64,000 nucleotides of DNA. Source: Mycobacterium sp. OAS707 (GTDB lineage Bacteria; Actinomycetota; Actinomycetes; Mycobacteriales; Mycobacteriaceae). The notes beneath the pieces are model-generated. The model did no database searches. It worked only from the letters and a program-made list of their open reading frames with translations, and was not told the DNA's origin. This document shows positions 26,607 through 37,513 of the stretch, one piece after another. Position 1 is the stretch's first letter; every line of letters begins with the position of its first letter. The stretch lies in NCBI RefSeq assembly GCF_014873705.1, contig NZ_JADBDS010000001.1:1240001-1304000 (forward strand), given 5' to 3'. A program made the position numbers and the translations under genes.

Positions 26607-27059
26607 TCAGCTCGGCGCAGCCGGCGTGGTCGGCGTCGGTCCCAGCCCTGCCGCAGGCGGTGTCGTCGGCGTGAGCGTGGGCGGCAGCGTCACGGTCTGT
26701 GGCCCCAACGGACCGGGGATGACGGTCGTCGTCGGCGTGGACGATGTCGGCGACGTCGGGCTGGTGGTCTCCCCGGGTGACGTCGTCGTGGTCTCGGTCG
26801 GGCTGGTAGTGGTGGTTGTCGTGGTCGTGGTGGTGGTGGGCTCGGGTTCCTTCGGCCGCCGCACGTTGGTCCGGGGCACCCACGTGTAGTTCGGGTCGGG
26901 CACGAAGCCGGGCGGGACGACCGCGGTCGGCGGCGCTTCGGTGCGCGCAGGCCCCGGCTCGAAGTTGTGATACACCCAGAACAGCGCAAGGAACACGACG
27001 ATCAGCACGATCGTCGAGACCCGCATCCGCCCGAGCCGGGCGGTGAACCACGACCTCAT
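26607..27059 (-). CDS. Pro/Thr-rich single-pass membrane protein
   Basis: A 150-residue protein, probably anchored by one helix ([18 protein letters not shown], residues about 14-31) with the rest outside. After a short [11 protein letters not shown] segment it is almost only Thr, Pro, Ser and Glu, including an uninterrupted run of 11 Thr. This is likely a disordered, O-mannosylated stalk. It matches the position of the proline-rich membrane protein upstream of ftsE in M. tuberculosis. A role with FtsEX at the septum is inferred from position only. The start overlaps the MscS gene's stop by 4 bp. Confidence 0.85.
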   Translation of the reverse strand: MRSWFTARLGRMRVSTIVLIVVFLALFWVYHNFEPGPARTEAPPTAVVPPGFVPDPNYTWVPRTNVRRPKEPEPTTTTTTTTTTTSPTETTTTSPGETTSPTSPTSSTPTTTVIPGPLGPQTVTLPPTLTPTTPPAAGLGPTPTTPAAPS

Positions 27060-28036
27060 GTCTGCTTCTGCTCCGGCGGGGCCTGCGATTCTTCGGCGCC
27101 GCCCGCGGTCGCAGGATGCACGATGGCCTCGACCATCGGGGTGTGACCGTCGGCCGGCGTCACCACGCCTGCGCGGCGCAGGGCGCGGACCACCAGCACC
27201 CGGATGCGGCGGCCCACCTCGAACTGCTTACCGGGCAGCGTGCGCGCCACCATCCGCAGGTTCACGGTGTCCAACTCGATGCTCTCCACACCCATCAGCT
27301 GGGGCGCATCCAGGAGCAGCGCGTTGAGGCTGGGTTCTTCCATCGCCTTCTCGGCTACCCCGTGCAGCACGTCGTTCACCAAATTGAGGTCCGCCGACGT
27401 CGGCACCGGGATGTCGATGACCGCGCGAGCCCAGTCCTTCGAGAGGTTGACGGTCTTCACGATCTGGCCGTTCGGGATCGTGTACATCTCGCCCTCGGTG
27501 GAGCGCAGCTTGGTGACGCGCAACGTCACGTCCTCGACCGTGCCCTCGGCAGGCGAGTTGATGCCTGCCACCGTCAGGGAGACCAGGTCACCGAAGCCGT
27601 ACTGCTTCTCGGTGATGATGAAGAAGCCCGAGAGCAGGTCCTGCACCAGGCGCTGCGCGCCGAAACCGAGCGCGGCGCCGAGCACTGCGGCAGGTGCGAC
27701 GAGCGAGCCGACCGGAATCGCCAGAATCGTGGTGACCTGCACCGTCACGATGACGAACAACAGCGCGACCGATACCCAGGAAATGACCGAAGCCACGGCT
27801 TGCCGATGCTTGGCACTCTCGGTGCGCACCAGCTGGTCGCTCTCCTGGTACTCGGCATCGATACGGCGCACGATGCGGTTGGCCAACCAGTTGATGAAGC
27901 GGGCCGCGAGCAGACCGCCGATCAGATAGAGCGCAATCGGCACACCGCGCAGAAGCAGCCATTCGCCGATGCTGCCGGCCCAAAAGCCATGCCAACGGTC
28001 GGCGAAACTCATTGCTAATTCGGTGCTATTCGTCAT
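27056..28036 (-). CDS. MscS-family mechanosensitive ion channel
   Basis: A 326-residue membrane channel. Helices lie near residues 25-45 and 85-135; the pore-lining helix is [21 protein letters not shown], followed by the beta domain with YGFGDLV and IPNGQIV. The C-terminal alpha/beta part ends in a Glu/Gln-rich tail. It would relieve osmotic pressure. A start eight codons later (ATG at 28012) is also possible. The gene overlaps the prfB 3' end by 11 bp. Confidence 0.9.
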   Translation of the reverse strand: MTNSTELAMSFADRWHGFWAGSIGEWLLLRGVPIALYLIGGLLAARFINWLANRIVRRIDAEYQESDQLVRTESAKHRQAVASVISWVSVALLFVIVTVQVTTILAIPVGSLVAPAAVLGAALGFGAQRLVQDLLSGFFIITEKQYGFGDLVSLTVAGINSPAEGTVEDVTLRVTKLRSTEGEMYTIPNGQIVKTVNLSKDWARAVIDIPVPTSADLNLVNDVLHGVAEKAMEEPSLNALLLDAPQLMGVESIELDTVNLRMVARTLPGKQFEVGRRIRVLVVRALRRAGVVTPADGHTPMVEAIVHPATAGGAEESQAPPEQKQT

Positions 28037-29141
28037 CTCGTCTGTTGCGCCACCGGATTCCCGCTTCGAGGAACCCGTCGATGTCTCCGTCCAGTACTGC
28101 CGCTGGATTGCCGACTTCGTAGTCGGTGCGCAGGTCCTTCACCATCTGGTACGGATGCAATACGTAGGAGCGCATCTGGTTTCCCCACGAACTGCCGCCG
28201 TCGCCCTTCAACGCATCCAGCTCAGCACGTTCTTCTAAACGCTTGCGTTCCAACAACTTTGCCTGAAGCACTCGCATCGCAGAAACTTTGTTCTGCAGCT
28301 GCGACTTTTCGTTCTGGCAAGTCACCACGATACCGGTCGGGATGTGCGTGAGTCGAACCGCCGAGTCAGTGGTGTTCACCGACTGACCGCCAGGTCCGCT
28401 GGAGCGGTACACGTCAACGCGCACATCGCTTTCCGGAATGTCGATGTGGTCGGTGGTCTCGGTGACCGGCAGCACCTCGACTTCGGCGAACGATGTCTGG
28501 CGGCGGCCCTGGTTGTCGAACGGGCTGATGCGCACCAGTCGATGGGTGCCCTGCTCCACCGACAACGTCCCGTACGCGTACGGCGCGTGCACGGCGAACG
28601 TCGCGCTCTTGATGCCCGCCTCTTCGGCGTAGGACGTGTCGAACACCTCGACCGGATACTTGTGCGCCTCCGCCCAGCGGATGTACATCCGCATCAACAT
28701 CTCGGCCCAGTCGGCCGCGTCGACGCCGCCTGCGCCTGAGCGGATGTTGACCAGCGCCTCGCGCGCGTCGTACTCACCCGACAGCAGCGTGCGCACTTCC
28801 ATCGCCTCGATGTCCTCGCGCAGCTTCTTGAGCTCGGCATCGGCTTCGACCAGAGCCTTGTCGCCCTCTGCGCCTGCTTCCTCGGTGGCCAGCTCGTACA
28901 TGACGGGCAGGTCGTCGAGGCGCTGCCGGAGTTCTTCGACCCGGCGCAGCTCACCCTGGGTATGCGACAACTCGCTGGTGACCTTCTGAGCGCGGGTTTG
29001 GTCGTCCCACAGCTTCGGGTCGGACGCCTCGTGCTCGAGCTTTTCGATTCGACCGCGCAGCCCGTCGACATCGAGCACCCTCTCCACCGTGGTCAAGGTG
29101 GAGTCGAGGGCAGCGATGTCGGCTTGACGGTCAGGATCCAC
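28026..29141 (-). CDS. prfB: Peptide chain release factor 2
   Basis: A 371-residue class-I release factor for UGA and UAA. The codon-recognition motif SPF is in [11 protein letters not shown], and the catalytic GGQ is in [10 protein letters not shown]. The N-terminal coiled-coil domain is complete. The frame is continuous from the GTG start, so there is no in-frame UGA and no programmed +1 frameshift like that of many bacterial prfB genes. Upstream lies the divergent fprA gene, 101 bp away. Confidence 0.97.
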   Translation of the reverse strand: MDPDRQADIAALDSTLTTVERVLDVDGLRGRIEKLEHEASDPKLWDDQTRAQKVTSELSHTQGELRRVEELRQRLDDLPVMYELATEEAGAEGDKALVEADAELKKLREDIEAMEVRTLLSGEYDAREALVNIRSGAGGVDAADWAEMLMRMYIRWAEAHKYPVEVFDTSYAEEAGIKSATFAVHAPYAYGTLSVEQGTHRLVRISPFDNQGRRQTSFAEVEVLPVTETTDHIDIPESDVRVDVYRSSGPGGQSVNTTDSAVRLTHIPTGIVVTCQNEKSQLQNKVSAMRVLQAKLLERKRLEERAELDALKGDGGSSWGNQMRSYVLHPYQMVKDLRTDYEVGNPAAVLDGDIDGFLEAGIRWRNRRDDE

Positions 29142-29242
29142 GGGAGTTCAGGGTACCGGCGGTTTAAAGTCGGACTGGTAACCAGCCTGGCCACGACGCG
29201 ACAGCCCCTTGCGCGTGGCTCGGCAGCGACAGAAAGCTGTAT

Positions 29243-30607
29243 ATGCGCCCATATCACGTGGCGATCGTCGGCTCAGGGCCTTCGGGCTACTTTGCCGCTG
29301 CCTCGCTTCTGAAGTTCGCTGACGCCAACGAGGATGCCGACGTGCGCGTCGACATGCTGGAGATGCTGCCGACCCCGTGGGGTCTGGTTCGGTCGGGTGT
29401 GGCGCCCGACCATCCGAAGATCAAGTCGATCAGCGCCCAGTTCGACAAGACGGCGCTCGATCCGCGGTTCCGGTTCTTCGGCAACATCGTGGTCGGCGAG
29501 CATGTGCAGACCTCCGAACTGGCCGAGCGCTACGACGCGGTGATATACGCGGTCGGCGCGCAGTCCGACCGGGCACTGGGCATTCCCGGCGAGGAACTGC
29601 CCGGCAGCGTCGCCGCGGTCGACTTCGTCGGCTGGTACAACGCGCACCCACACTTCGAGGAGATGGCGCCCGACGTGTCGAGCGGTCGCGCAGTCGTGGT
29701 GGGCAACGGGAACGTCGCACTGGACGTGGCGCGAATCCTCGTCACCGATCCCGACGTGCTGGCGAGCACCGACATCGCCGATCATGCGTTGCAGTCGCTG
29801 CACGACCGCGGCGTCGAAGAGGTGCTCATCGTCGGGCGGCGCGGGCCGCTGCAGGCTCCGTTCACGACGTTGGAGCTACGCGAGCTCGGTGACCTGGAAG
29901 GCCTAGGCGACGTCGACGTGATCGTCGACCCGGCCGACCTCGCCGACATCTCCGACGCGGACGTCGAGGCCGCGGGTAAGACCGTCCGCAACAACATCAA
30001 GGTGCTGCGCGGCTATGCCGAACGCGAGCCTCGCGGCGCCAAGCGTCGCATCGTGTTCCGGTTCCGCACCTCGCCGATCGAGATCAAGGGTGACGGGCGG
30101 GTCGAATCAATCGTGTTGGGCCGCAACGAACTTGTTGACGAGGACGGTCGCATCACTGCCAAGGACACCGGTCAGCGCGAGGAGGTGCCAGCGCAATTGG
30201 TGGTACGCGCGGTCGGTTACCGCGGCGTGCCGACGCCCGGCCTGCCGTTCGATGAGCGCAGCGGCACCATCCCGCATGCCGACGGCCGGATCGAGGGCAG
30301 CCGCAACGAGTACGTCGTCGGTTGGATCAAGCGCGGTCCGACCGGCGTGATCGGCAGCAATAAGAAGGACTCGCAGGAGACCGTCGACACGCTGCTGTCG
30401 GACTTGGCAGGCGCGGAGCTCGCCGAGGTCGACGCGGACTACCCGGACACCTTGGTGGAGTGGCTGTTGTCGCGGCAGCCCAAGTTGATCACCGACGACC
30501 ACTGGAAGCTGATCGACGAGTACGAGCGATCAGCGGGCGAACCCCATGGCCGCCCGCGCGTCAAGCTGACCAGCGTCGCGGACCTGCTGCGCATCGGCCA
30601 CGGCTAG
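29243..30607 (+). CDS. fprA: NADPH-ferredoxin reductase FprA
   Basis: A 454-residue flavoprotein of the adrenodoxin-reductase type. FAD binding is at VAIVGSGPSGYFAA (residues about 6-19), and the NADP Rossmann motif is VVGNGNVALDVARI. WGLVRSGVAPDHP is characteristic of the family. It passes electrons from NADPH to ferredoxins that feed cytochromes P450 and other partners. No fused N-terminal ferredoxin is present. Divergent from prfB. Confidence 0.96.
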   Translation: MRPYHVAIVGSGPSGYFAAASLLKFADANEDADVRVDMLEMLPTPWGLVRSGVAPDHPKIKSISAQFDKTALDPRFRFFGNIVVGEHVQTSELAERYDAVIYAVGAQSDRALGIPGEELPGSVAAVDFVGWYNAHPHFEEMAPDVSSGRAVVVGNGNVALDVARILVTDPDVLASTDIADHALQSLHDRGVEEVLIVGRRGPLQAPFTTLELRELGDLEGLGDVDVIVDPADLADISDADVEAAGKTVRNNIKVLRGYAEREPRGAKRRIVFRFRTSPIEIKGDGRVESIVLGRNELVDEDGRITAKDTGQREEVPAQLVVRAVGYRGVPTPGLPFDERSGTIPHADGRIEGSRNEYVVGWIKRGPTGVIGSNKKDSQETVDTLLSDLAGAELAEVDADYPDTLVEWLLSRQPKLITDDHWKLIDEYERSAGEPHGRPRVKLTSVADLLRIGHG

Positions 30608-30647
30608 CCCTTTTCGCGCGAACGTGGGTTACCCGCACACGATCGGC

Positions 30648-30678
30648 GCCGAAGGTGTGTATCAAGGCCACACTCGGC
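30648..30678. terminator. Hairpin between convergent fprA and small membrane gene
   Basis: GCCGA and GTGTG (with a 2-base bulge) pair with CACAC and TCGGC around a 9-base loop, forming a 10-bp stem 40 bases after the fprA stop. No U-tract. Confidence 0.4.
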
Positions 30679-30699
30679 GGGCTGAGCTACGCCGTCGCG

Positions 30700-31011
30700 T
30701 TACGCGAATGTCCACCGGTCGGGGTTGTTCGGCGCATACATCACCGGGAACAGCTGGCCCATGCTCGGCCAGTCGTTGACGTCGATCGCGAGCTGTTGGT
30801 AGACGACGTGCTCGTCGACCGTGGGGCCGTTGATCACGCCGGTGATCGTGACGAACTGTTCGCCGGTGGCGTCCGGTTTCGGGCTGACGCCGGTGACCAC
30901 CAGGTTGCCGTGCACCCAGTCCCCGCCTGCGCCGCGACGCCGCATGATCCAGGGTCCGGCGAGCGCGGCCAAGGCCCCGATGAGCACGATGATGATCACG
31001 AACTCCAACAC
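30700..31011 (-). CDS. Small membrane-anchored protein
   Basis: A 103-residue protein. One N-terminal helix ([19 protein letters not shown]) is followed by a basic MRRRG stop-transfer and a soluble domain of about 75 residues with beta-strand character ([26 protein letters not shown]). The GTG at 31011 is chosen because the helix begins there; a good ribosome-binding site is not visible. Frame continuation upstream lies antisense to hisN and looks non-coding. Only 23 bp separate it from the divergent hisN start. Function unknown. Confidence 0.7.
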   Translation of the reverse strand: MLEFVIIIVLIGALAALAGPWIMRRRGAGGDWVHGNLVVTGVSPKPDATGEQFVTITGVINGPTVDEHVVYQQLAIDVNDWPSMGQLFPVMYAPNNPDRWTFA

Positions 31012-31034
31012 AGGGCCATGGTAGGACTGCTGCC

Positions 31035-31823
31035 ATGACCACGATCCGGGATGACGTCGAACTCGCGTTGCGGCTGGCCGACCACGCCGATGCGTTGACG
31101 ATGGAACGCTTCGGCGCACTGGATCTGCATATCGACACCAAACCCGACCTGACTCCGGTCACCGACGCGGACCGCTCGGTCGAAGGCGCGGTGCGCGACA
31201 CGCTGTCGGCGGAGCGGCCCGACGATGCGGTGCTCGGTGAGGAGTTCGGCGGCACAGCGGTTTTCACCGGACGCCAGTGGGTGATCGACCCGATCGACGG
31301 CACCAAGAACTTCGTGCGCGGGGTCCCAGTGTGGGCGACGTTGATCGCGCTGCTGCACGACGGGGTTCCGATCGCAGGAGTCGCGAGTGCTCCTGCGCTG
31401 CAACGGCGTTGGTGGGCAGGCGCGGGCGAAGGCGCGTTCACGTCCTTCGCGGGCGGTGCACCGCGACGGATCGCGGTGTCGTCGGTGGCCGACGTCGAAT
31501 CGGCGAGCCTGTCGTTCTCGAGTCTTTCCGGATGGTCGGAACTGGGGCGGCGCGACCGCTTCATCGAATTCACCGACATGGTCTGGCGCGTACGCGCGTA
31601 CGGCGACTTCCTGTCGTACTGCCTGCTCGCCGAGGGCGCTGTCGACATCGCCGCGGAGCCCGAGGTGTCGCTGTGGGACCTCGCCGCGCTCGACATCGTC
31701 GTGCGTGAAGCGGGCGGCGCGTTCACCAGCCTCGCTGGGGTGGCCGGCCCGCACGGCGGCAGCGCCGTCGCGACCAACGGTCTACTGCACGAATCGGTTC
31801 TGAACAGGCTCAACGGCGGATAG
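31035..31823 (+). CDS. hisN: Inositol monophosphatase-family histidinol-phosphatase
   Basis: A 262-residue Mg-dependent phosphatase. Metal-binding motifs are GEE (about residues 69-71), [10 protein letters not shown] (about 87-96) and [10 protein letters not shown]. It corresponds in sequence and position (between fprA and fadE24) to mycobacterial HisN, the last missing phosphatase of histidine synthesis, which converts histidinol phosphate to histidinol. Related IMPases act on inositol phosphate, so the substrate rests on family and position. Confidence 0.88.
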   Translation: MTTIRDDVELALRLADHADALTMERFGALDLHIDTKPDLTPVTDADRSVEGAVRDTLSAERPDDAVLGEEFGGTAVFTGRQWVIDPIDGTKNFVRGVPVWATLIALLHDGVPIAGVASAPALQRRWWAGAGEGAFTSFAGGAPRRIAVSSVADVESASLSFSSLSGWSELGRRDRFIEFTDMVWRVRAYGDFLSYCLLAEGAVDIAAEPEVSLWDLAALDIVVREAGGAFTSLAGVAGPHGGSAVATNGLLHESVLNRLNGG

Positions 31824-31842
31824 CTGTGAATTGGATAACAAC

Positions 31843-31884
31843 TTACTCCAGAGTCAGTTCCGATACCTTACTCTGGAGTCAGTT
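31843..31884. promoter_or_regulatory. Two 17-bp direct repeats upstream of fadE24, operator-like
   Basis: TTACTCCAGAGTCAGTT (31843-31859) and TTACTCTGGAGTCAGTT (31868-31884) differ at two positions and are spaced 25 bp start to start, about 2.5 helical turns. Each contains the dyad ACTC-NN-GAGT, and the centre of one is the reverse complement of the other. The arrangement suggests two bound dimers of one regulator controlling fadE24-fadE23. Confidence 0.65.
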
Positions 31885-31925
31885 GGGTATTCGCCCACGT
31901 CAACCAGCAAGCGAGGCAGCTGACA

Positions 31926-33302
31926 ATGACCAACACACTGCCGTCCAAAAACCGCTCGGGAAAAGAGAGCGCCGTCGGCATGCACAAGCACAAGCGGACG
32001 GCCACCGACATCGGTTTGGCGCTGATCACGCCGATCGTCGGGCAGGAATTCCTGGACCGCTACCACCTGCGTGACCCGCTGAACCGCGGCCTGAAGTACG
32101 GCGTCAAGCAGGTGTTCTCCGCCGCCGGCGCGGCCAACCGACAGTTCAAGAGGGTCAAGGGCTCCCCCGGCGGCCCGACCCGGCTGAAGCGCAGCGGCGC
32201 CGACTACTTCGACCTGACGCCCGACGAAGAACAGCAGATGATCGTCGACACCGTCACCGAGTTCGCCGAAGAGGTGATCCGGCCTGCGGCTCATGACGCC
32301 GACGCGGCCGCGACGTATCCCGATGATCTCGTTACCAAGGCGACCGAACTCGGCATCACCGCGATCAACATTCCCGAGGACTTCGATGGCATCGCCGCGC
32401 ATCGTGCCGCGGTGACCAACGTGTTGGTGGCCGAAGCGCTGGCGTACGGCGACATGGGTCTGGCGCTGCCGATCCTCGCGCCTGCCGGCGTCGCTTCCGC
32501 GCTTACCCACTGGGGCAGCGCCGATCAGCAGGCCACCTATCTCAAGGAGTTCGCGGGCGAGAACGTACCGCAGGCCTGTGTGGCGATCGCCGAACCGCAC
32601 CCGCTTTTCGACCCCACCGCGCTGAAGACGACGGCGGTACGCACGCCGAGCGGCTACCGCCTCGACGGAGTGAAGTCGTTGGTGCCCGCAGCAGCGAAAG
32701 CCGAATTGCTCATTGTCGCAGCGCAACTCAATGGCAAGCCGGCACTGTTCGTCGTCGAGTCCTCGGCGAAGGGAATCACGGTGACGCCGGAGCCGAGTAT
32801 GGGCGTCCGTGCCGCGGCGCTCGGCCGTATCGAGCTCGACAGTGTCACGGTGCCCCTGTCCGCTCGGCTCGGTGAGGACGGCGCCACCGACCACGATTAC
32901 TCCGAAGCCATCGCGTTGTCGCGGCTCGGCTGGGCGGCTCTTGCGGTCGGGACCGCGCATGCGGTGCTCGACTACGTGGTGCCATATGTCAAGGAGCGCC
33001 AGGCCTTTGGTGAGCCCATCGCCCATCGGCAGGCGGTGGCGTTCATGTGCGCCAACATGGCGATCGAATTCGACGGGCTGCGGCTCATCACGTGGCGCGG
33101 GGCGTCGCGCGCCGACCAGGGGCTGCAGTTCGCCCGCGAAGCCGCGCTGGCGAAGCGGATGGCGACCGACAAGGGCATGCAGATCGGCCTTGACGGCGTC
33201 CAGCTCCTCGGTGGCCATGGCTACACCAAAGAACATCCGGTCGAACGCTGGTACCGCGATCTGCGTGCCATCGGTGTGGCCGAGGGCGTCGTTGTCGTTT
33301 AG
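31926..33302 (+). CDS. fadE24: Acyl-CoA dehydrogenase FadE24
   Basis: A 458-residue acyl-CoA dehydrogenase-fold protein, first of the fadE24-fadE23 pair. The first about 90 residues are a polar extension (KHKRTATDIGLALITP) before the usual helical domain. FAD-binding and helical domains follow (CANMAIEFDGLR, LLGGHGYTKEHPVERWYRD). It stops right after AEGVVVV, lacking the EGTxxIQ helix that carries the catalytic Glu in most family members. This fits the non-catalytic or partner subunit of a heteromeric alpha2beta2 dehydrogenase with FadE23. Confidence 0.93.
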   Translation: MTNTLPSKNRSGKESAVGMHKHKRTATDIGLALITPIVGQEFLDRYHLRDPLNRGLKYGVKQVFSAAGAANRQFKRVKGSPGGPTRLKRSGADYFDLTPDEEQQMIVDTVTEFAEEVIRPAAHDADAAATYPDDLVTKATELGITAINIPEDFDGIAAHRAAVTNVLVAEALAYGDMGLALPILAPAGVASALTHWGSADQQATYLKEFAGENVPQACVAIAEPHPLFDPTALKTTAVRTPSGYRLDGVKSLVPAAAKAELLIVAAQLNGKPALFVVESSAKGITVTPEPSMGVRAAALGRIELDSVTVPLSARLGEDGATDHDYSEAIALSRLGWAALAVGTAHAVLDYVVPYVKERQAFGEPIAHRQAVAFMCANMAIEFDGLRLITWRGASRADQGLQFAREAALAKRMATDKGMQIGLDGVQLLGGHGYTKEHPVERWYRDLRAIGVAEGVVVV

Positions 33303-33330
33303 CGGAATCATCTAGCCGGAAAGTCGAGTC

Positions 33331-34545
33331 ATGGCAATCAATCTGGAACTTCCGCGCAAGCTGGAAGCTGTAATCGAAAAGGCCCATCAGGGCGCCGCGG
33401 AGATGCTGCGGCCGATCTCGCGCAAGTGGGATCTTCGCGAGCACGAGTATCCCGTCGAGCTGGACACTCTCGCCACGCTCTTCGAAGGGATCTCGGCGGC
33501 CAACACGATCTCGTTCGCGGGCGCGGAGGCCTTCGCGGGCGGCGACGAGCCCCGAGGTGCCAACCACAACGGCGCCAACATGTCGGCCGTGCTCAACGTG
33601 ATGGAAATCAGTTGGGGCGACGTCGCATTGATGCTCTCGGTCCCGCGCCAGGGCCTGGGTAACGCCGCCATCTCCAGCGTCGCCACCAAAGATCAACTCG
33701 AGCGTCTGGGCAAGAATGTCTGGGCAGCGATGGCGATCACCGAGCCGGGCTTCGGTTCGGACTCGGCCGCCGTGTCGACGACAGCGAAGCTCGACGGCGA
33801 CGAGTACATCATCAACGGCGAGAAGATCTTCGTCACCGCCGGGTCGCGCGCCACCCACATCGTGGTCTGGGCGACGCTCGACAAGTCGTTGGGCCGCGCC
33901 GCCATCAAGTCGTTCATCGTGCCGCGCGAGCATCCTGGCGTGACCGTCGAACGGCTCGAGGACAAACTCGGTATCAAGGCATCCGACACCGCGGTGATCC
34001 GGTTCGACAACGTCAGGATCCCGAAGGACAACCTGCTCGGCAGTCCAGACATCCAGGTGGAGAAGGGCTTTGCCGGGGTCATGGAGACCTTCGACAACAC
34101 CCGACCGGTTGTCGCCGCGATGGCCGTCGGCATCGCCCGCGCGGCGCTCGAAGAATTGCGGAAGATTCTCACCGAGGCCGGTGTCGAGATCTCGTATGAC
34201 AAACCGGCCCACGCGCAAAGCGCTCCCGCTGCGGAATTCCTTCGCATGGAAGCCGATTGGGAAGCCGCCTACCTGTTGATGGTGCGTTCGGCATGGCAGG
34301 CCGACAACGACATTCCGAACTCCAAGGAAGCGTCGATGGGCAAGGCGAAGGCAGGCCGCGTCGCCAGCGACATCACCCTCAAGGCTGTCGAATTAGCAGG
34401 GACCACAGGCTATTCCGAACAAATGCTGCTGGAGAAGTGGGCACGCGACAGCAAGATCCTCGACATCTTCGAGGGCACTCAGCAGATCCAGCAGCTGGTG
34501 GTGGCACGCCGGTTGCTCGGCCTGTCGTCCGCGGAACTGAAGTAG
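33331..34545 (+). CDS. fadE23: Acyl-CoA dehydrogenase FadE23
   Basis: A 404-residue acyl-CoA dehydrogenase. The substrate/FAD block AMAITEPGFGSDSAAVST, RFDNVRIPKDNLLG and the C-terminal KILDIFEGTQQIQQLV, with the probable catalytic Glu, are all present. It starts 28 bp after fadE24. The pair probably forms a heterotetramer oxidising a bulky acyl-CoA; substrate unproven. The 3' end is one base from the end of the convergent MDR gene. Confidence 0.94.
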   Translation: MAINLELPRKLEAVIEKAHQGAAEMLRPISRKWDLREHEYPVELDTLATLFEGISAANTISFAGAEAFAGGDEPRGANHNGANMSAVLNVMEISWGDVALMLSVPRQGLGNAAISSVATKDQLERLGKNVWAAMAITEPGFGSDSAAVSTTAKLDGDEYIINGEKIFVTAGSRATHIVVWATLDKSLGRAAIKSFIVPREHPGVTVERLEDKLGIKASDTAVIRFDNVRIPKDNLLGSPDIQVEKGFAGVMETFDNTRPVVAAMAVGIARAALEELRKILTEAGVEISYDKPAHAQSAPAAEFLRMEADWEAAYLLMVRSAWQADNDIPNSKEASMGKAKAGRVASDITLKAVELAGTTGYSEQMLLEKWARDSKILDIFEGTQQIQQLVVARRLLGLSSAELK

Positions 34546-34546
34546 G

Positions 34547-35554
34547 TCAGAACCCGTCCTTCACCACGACGCGGGTGCGGCCCGTGACACCGCCGCCGAT
34601 GATGGTGCGCAGTGTCTCGGGCGCCTCGAGGATCGAGACGTCGCGCGTGATGTCGTCGAGGTGAGGGGGCAGCAGGTCCGTCGCAATCGACTGCCACAGC
34701 TCGCGCCGCTTGTCGATGCGCAGCAGCACCGAATCTATGCCGGCCAGCGTGACGCCACGCAGGATGAACGGCATCACCGTCGTCGGCAGCTCCGCCGACC
34801 GGGCCAGCCCTGAAATCGCAGCCACCCCAGCGTAATTCAGGATGCTCAACGCGTATGCGAGCGTGTCGCCGCCGACGCTGTCGACGACTGCCGCATAGGC
34901 GGACTTGCCGAGCGGCCGGACCTTCTCCCCCTCGGCCGGCAGTCGGCCAACGACCTCGGTGGCGCCCAGCCCCATCAAGTAGTCGTGCGCCTCCGCCTTA
35001 CCGGTGGACGCGATGACCTCGTACCCGAGGCCGGCCAGCAGGTCGACGCTGACACTCCCGACCCCGCCCGTGGCGCCGGTGACCAACACGGGGCCATCCT
35101 GCGGCCGTACACCATGCGCACGAATTGCGTTGACGCTCATGGCCGCTGTGAACCCTGCCGTACCGATCGCGGCCGCCTGAGCGGTCGTCAACGTGTCGAG
35201 CTTGACCAGGTAGTCGGCCGGAAAGCGGGCGGTGTCAGCGTATCCGCCGTGCCGAGCGGTGCCGATGTCGTAGCCGTGGGCGACGATGCGGTCGCCCACT
35301 GCGAAGTCGCCGGAGGAGCTCGCAGTCACTGTCCCCGCGACGTCGATGCCGGGGATCAGCGGATAGGACCGCGCCACACCGCCCTTCGGCGTGACGGCCA
35401 GGGCGTCTTTGTAGTTGACGCCGGAGTACTCGACAGCAATGGTGACTTCACCCTCGGGCAGGAAGCTGTCGTCGACAACTTCATGGGAAAGTTCGATGGA
35501 CCCTTCGGCGTCTTGGTGTGCGACCAATGCGTTGACTGCGACCATGACGGCCAT
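34547..35554 (-). CDS. MDR-family oxidoreductase (YhdH/acrylyl-CoA reductase-like)
   Basis: A 335-residue zinc-independent medium-chain reductase. The GroES-like domain shows EYSGVNYKDALA and PGIDVAGTV, and the NADPH Rossmann motif is VTGATGGVGSVSV. These match the YhdH/YhfP group, whose members reduce acrylyl-CoA or quinones. M. tuberculosis has a quinone-reductase-like fadB4 at this locus; the reversed orientation here makes direct orthology doubtful. It is convergent with fadE23, with one base between stops, and sits downstream of the Ag85 gene's terminator. Confidence 0.87.
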   Translation of the reverse strand: MAVMVAVNALVAHQDAEGSIELSHEVVDDSFLPEGEVTIAVEYSGVNYKDALAVTPKGGVARSYPLIPGIDVAGTVTASSSGDFAVGDRIVAHGYDIGTARHGGYADTARFPADYLVKLDTLTTAQAAAIGTAGFTAAMSVNAIRAHGVRPQDGPVLVTGATGGVGSVSVDLLAGLGYEVIASTGKAEAHDYLMGLGATEVVGRLPAEGEKVRPLGKSAYAAVVDSVGGDTLAYALSILNYAGVAAISGLARSAELPTTVMPFILRGVTLAGIDSVLLRIDKRRELWQSIATDLLPPHLDDITRDVSILEAPETLRTIIGGGVTGRTRVVVKDGF

Positions 35555-35565
35555 TCTTCACCAAA

Positions 35566-35602
35566 CGCAAAAGCCCCCGACTAGGTGTCGGGGGCTTTCG
35601 CG
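35566..35602 (-). terminator. Intrinsic terminator after the antigen 85 gene
   Basis: Perfect 12-bp stem AAAGCCCCCGAC / GTCGGGGGCTTT with a 5-base loop. On the minus strand it begins 15 bases after the Ag85 stop and is followed by TGCGTTTGG. It separates the Ag85 gene from the YhdH-like gene. Confidence 0.82.
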
Positions 35603-35612
35603 TCTTCGGTCG

Positions 35613-36875
<1,263 letters not shown>

Positions 36876-37442
36876 ATGGGGAGGGCGAAGGCCTCGGCGA
36901 ACACCCGGTTATCCGTCGACGACTGGATTCAGGCGGGGTTCGCGATTCTGGCCGAAGAGGGCATCAAGGCGCTCAAGATCGATCGGTTGTGTAGTCGCCT
37001 TTCAGTGACCAAAGGCAGCTTTTATTGGCATTTCGCCGACATCGCGGCCTATCGCGCCGCGCTGGTGCAGGCATGGGGTGAGTTACGCGGTGACGACCGG
37101 CGCGACCTGGGCGAGCTGGCCGGGTTACCGCCGCGCCAACGCCTGTCGGAAATGATGTCGTCGTTGGTCAGCCCCCGACATTGGACGCTGGAGCGGGCGA
37201 TGCGCGAATGGGCCCGTACCGACGAGGACGCCGCAGCCAGCGTGCGTGCGGCAGACCTGCGCGTCTTCGCGGCGGTCCGTCAGGCGTACCTGGACTACGG
37301 GTTCGACGCCGAACAGGCCGAGTTGCGCGCCGGGGCGACTTTTGCCGCCGGCGTCGGCTTCCTGCACATCGCGGGCCCGCAGCCGAGCGCACGCGCGGCC
37401 GCGAGCCGGGAAGGCTTCCTCGAGATCATGCTCAAGCGCTGA
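36876..37442 (+). CDS. TetR/AcrR-family transcriptional regulator
   Basis: A 188-residue regulator. The helix-turn-helix spans about residues 15-60 (WIQAGFAILAEEGIKALKI ... TKGSFYWHFADI). The C-terminal domain is all-alpha, with a likely ligand pocket. It lies upstream of the nitroreductase and dioxygenase genes on the same strand. A shared GTTAGTTT motif before this gene and before the dioxygenase operon suggests it controls both (inference). Confidence 0.87.
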   Translation: MGRAKASANTRLSVDDWIQAGFAILAEEGIKALKIDRLCSRLSVTKGSFYWHFADIAAYRAALVQAWGELRGDDRRDLGELAGLPPRQRLSEMMSSLVSPRHWTLERAMREWARTDEDAAASVRAADLRVFAAVRQAYLDYGFDAEQAELRAGATFAAGVGFLHIAGPQPSARAAASREGFLEIMLKR

Positions 37443-37513
37443 CATTCGTCGAGAAACAGTGCTCACACTAGGTATGAAGGTGCCACGGACCGCCATGGTG
37501 TGAAAGGACTCCC

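Noticed and set aside
26805..26840. A GTG/TGG-rich run that looks like a microsatellite or CRISPR-like repeat
   Set aside because: It is the coding sequence of a poly-Thr stretch in the membrane protein at 26607-27059. No spacer-repeat structure exists.
28026..29141. Programmed frameshift in prfB
   Set aside because: The frame is continuous from the start codon, with no in-frame UGA near the 5' end.
31854..33311. A 485-codon frame on the minus strand opposite fadE24
   Set aside because: Antisense shadow of a well-conserved gene; composition rich in His/Arg/Val with no domain and no ribosome-binding site.
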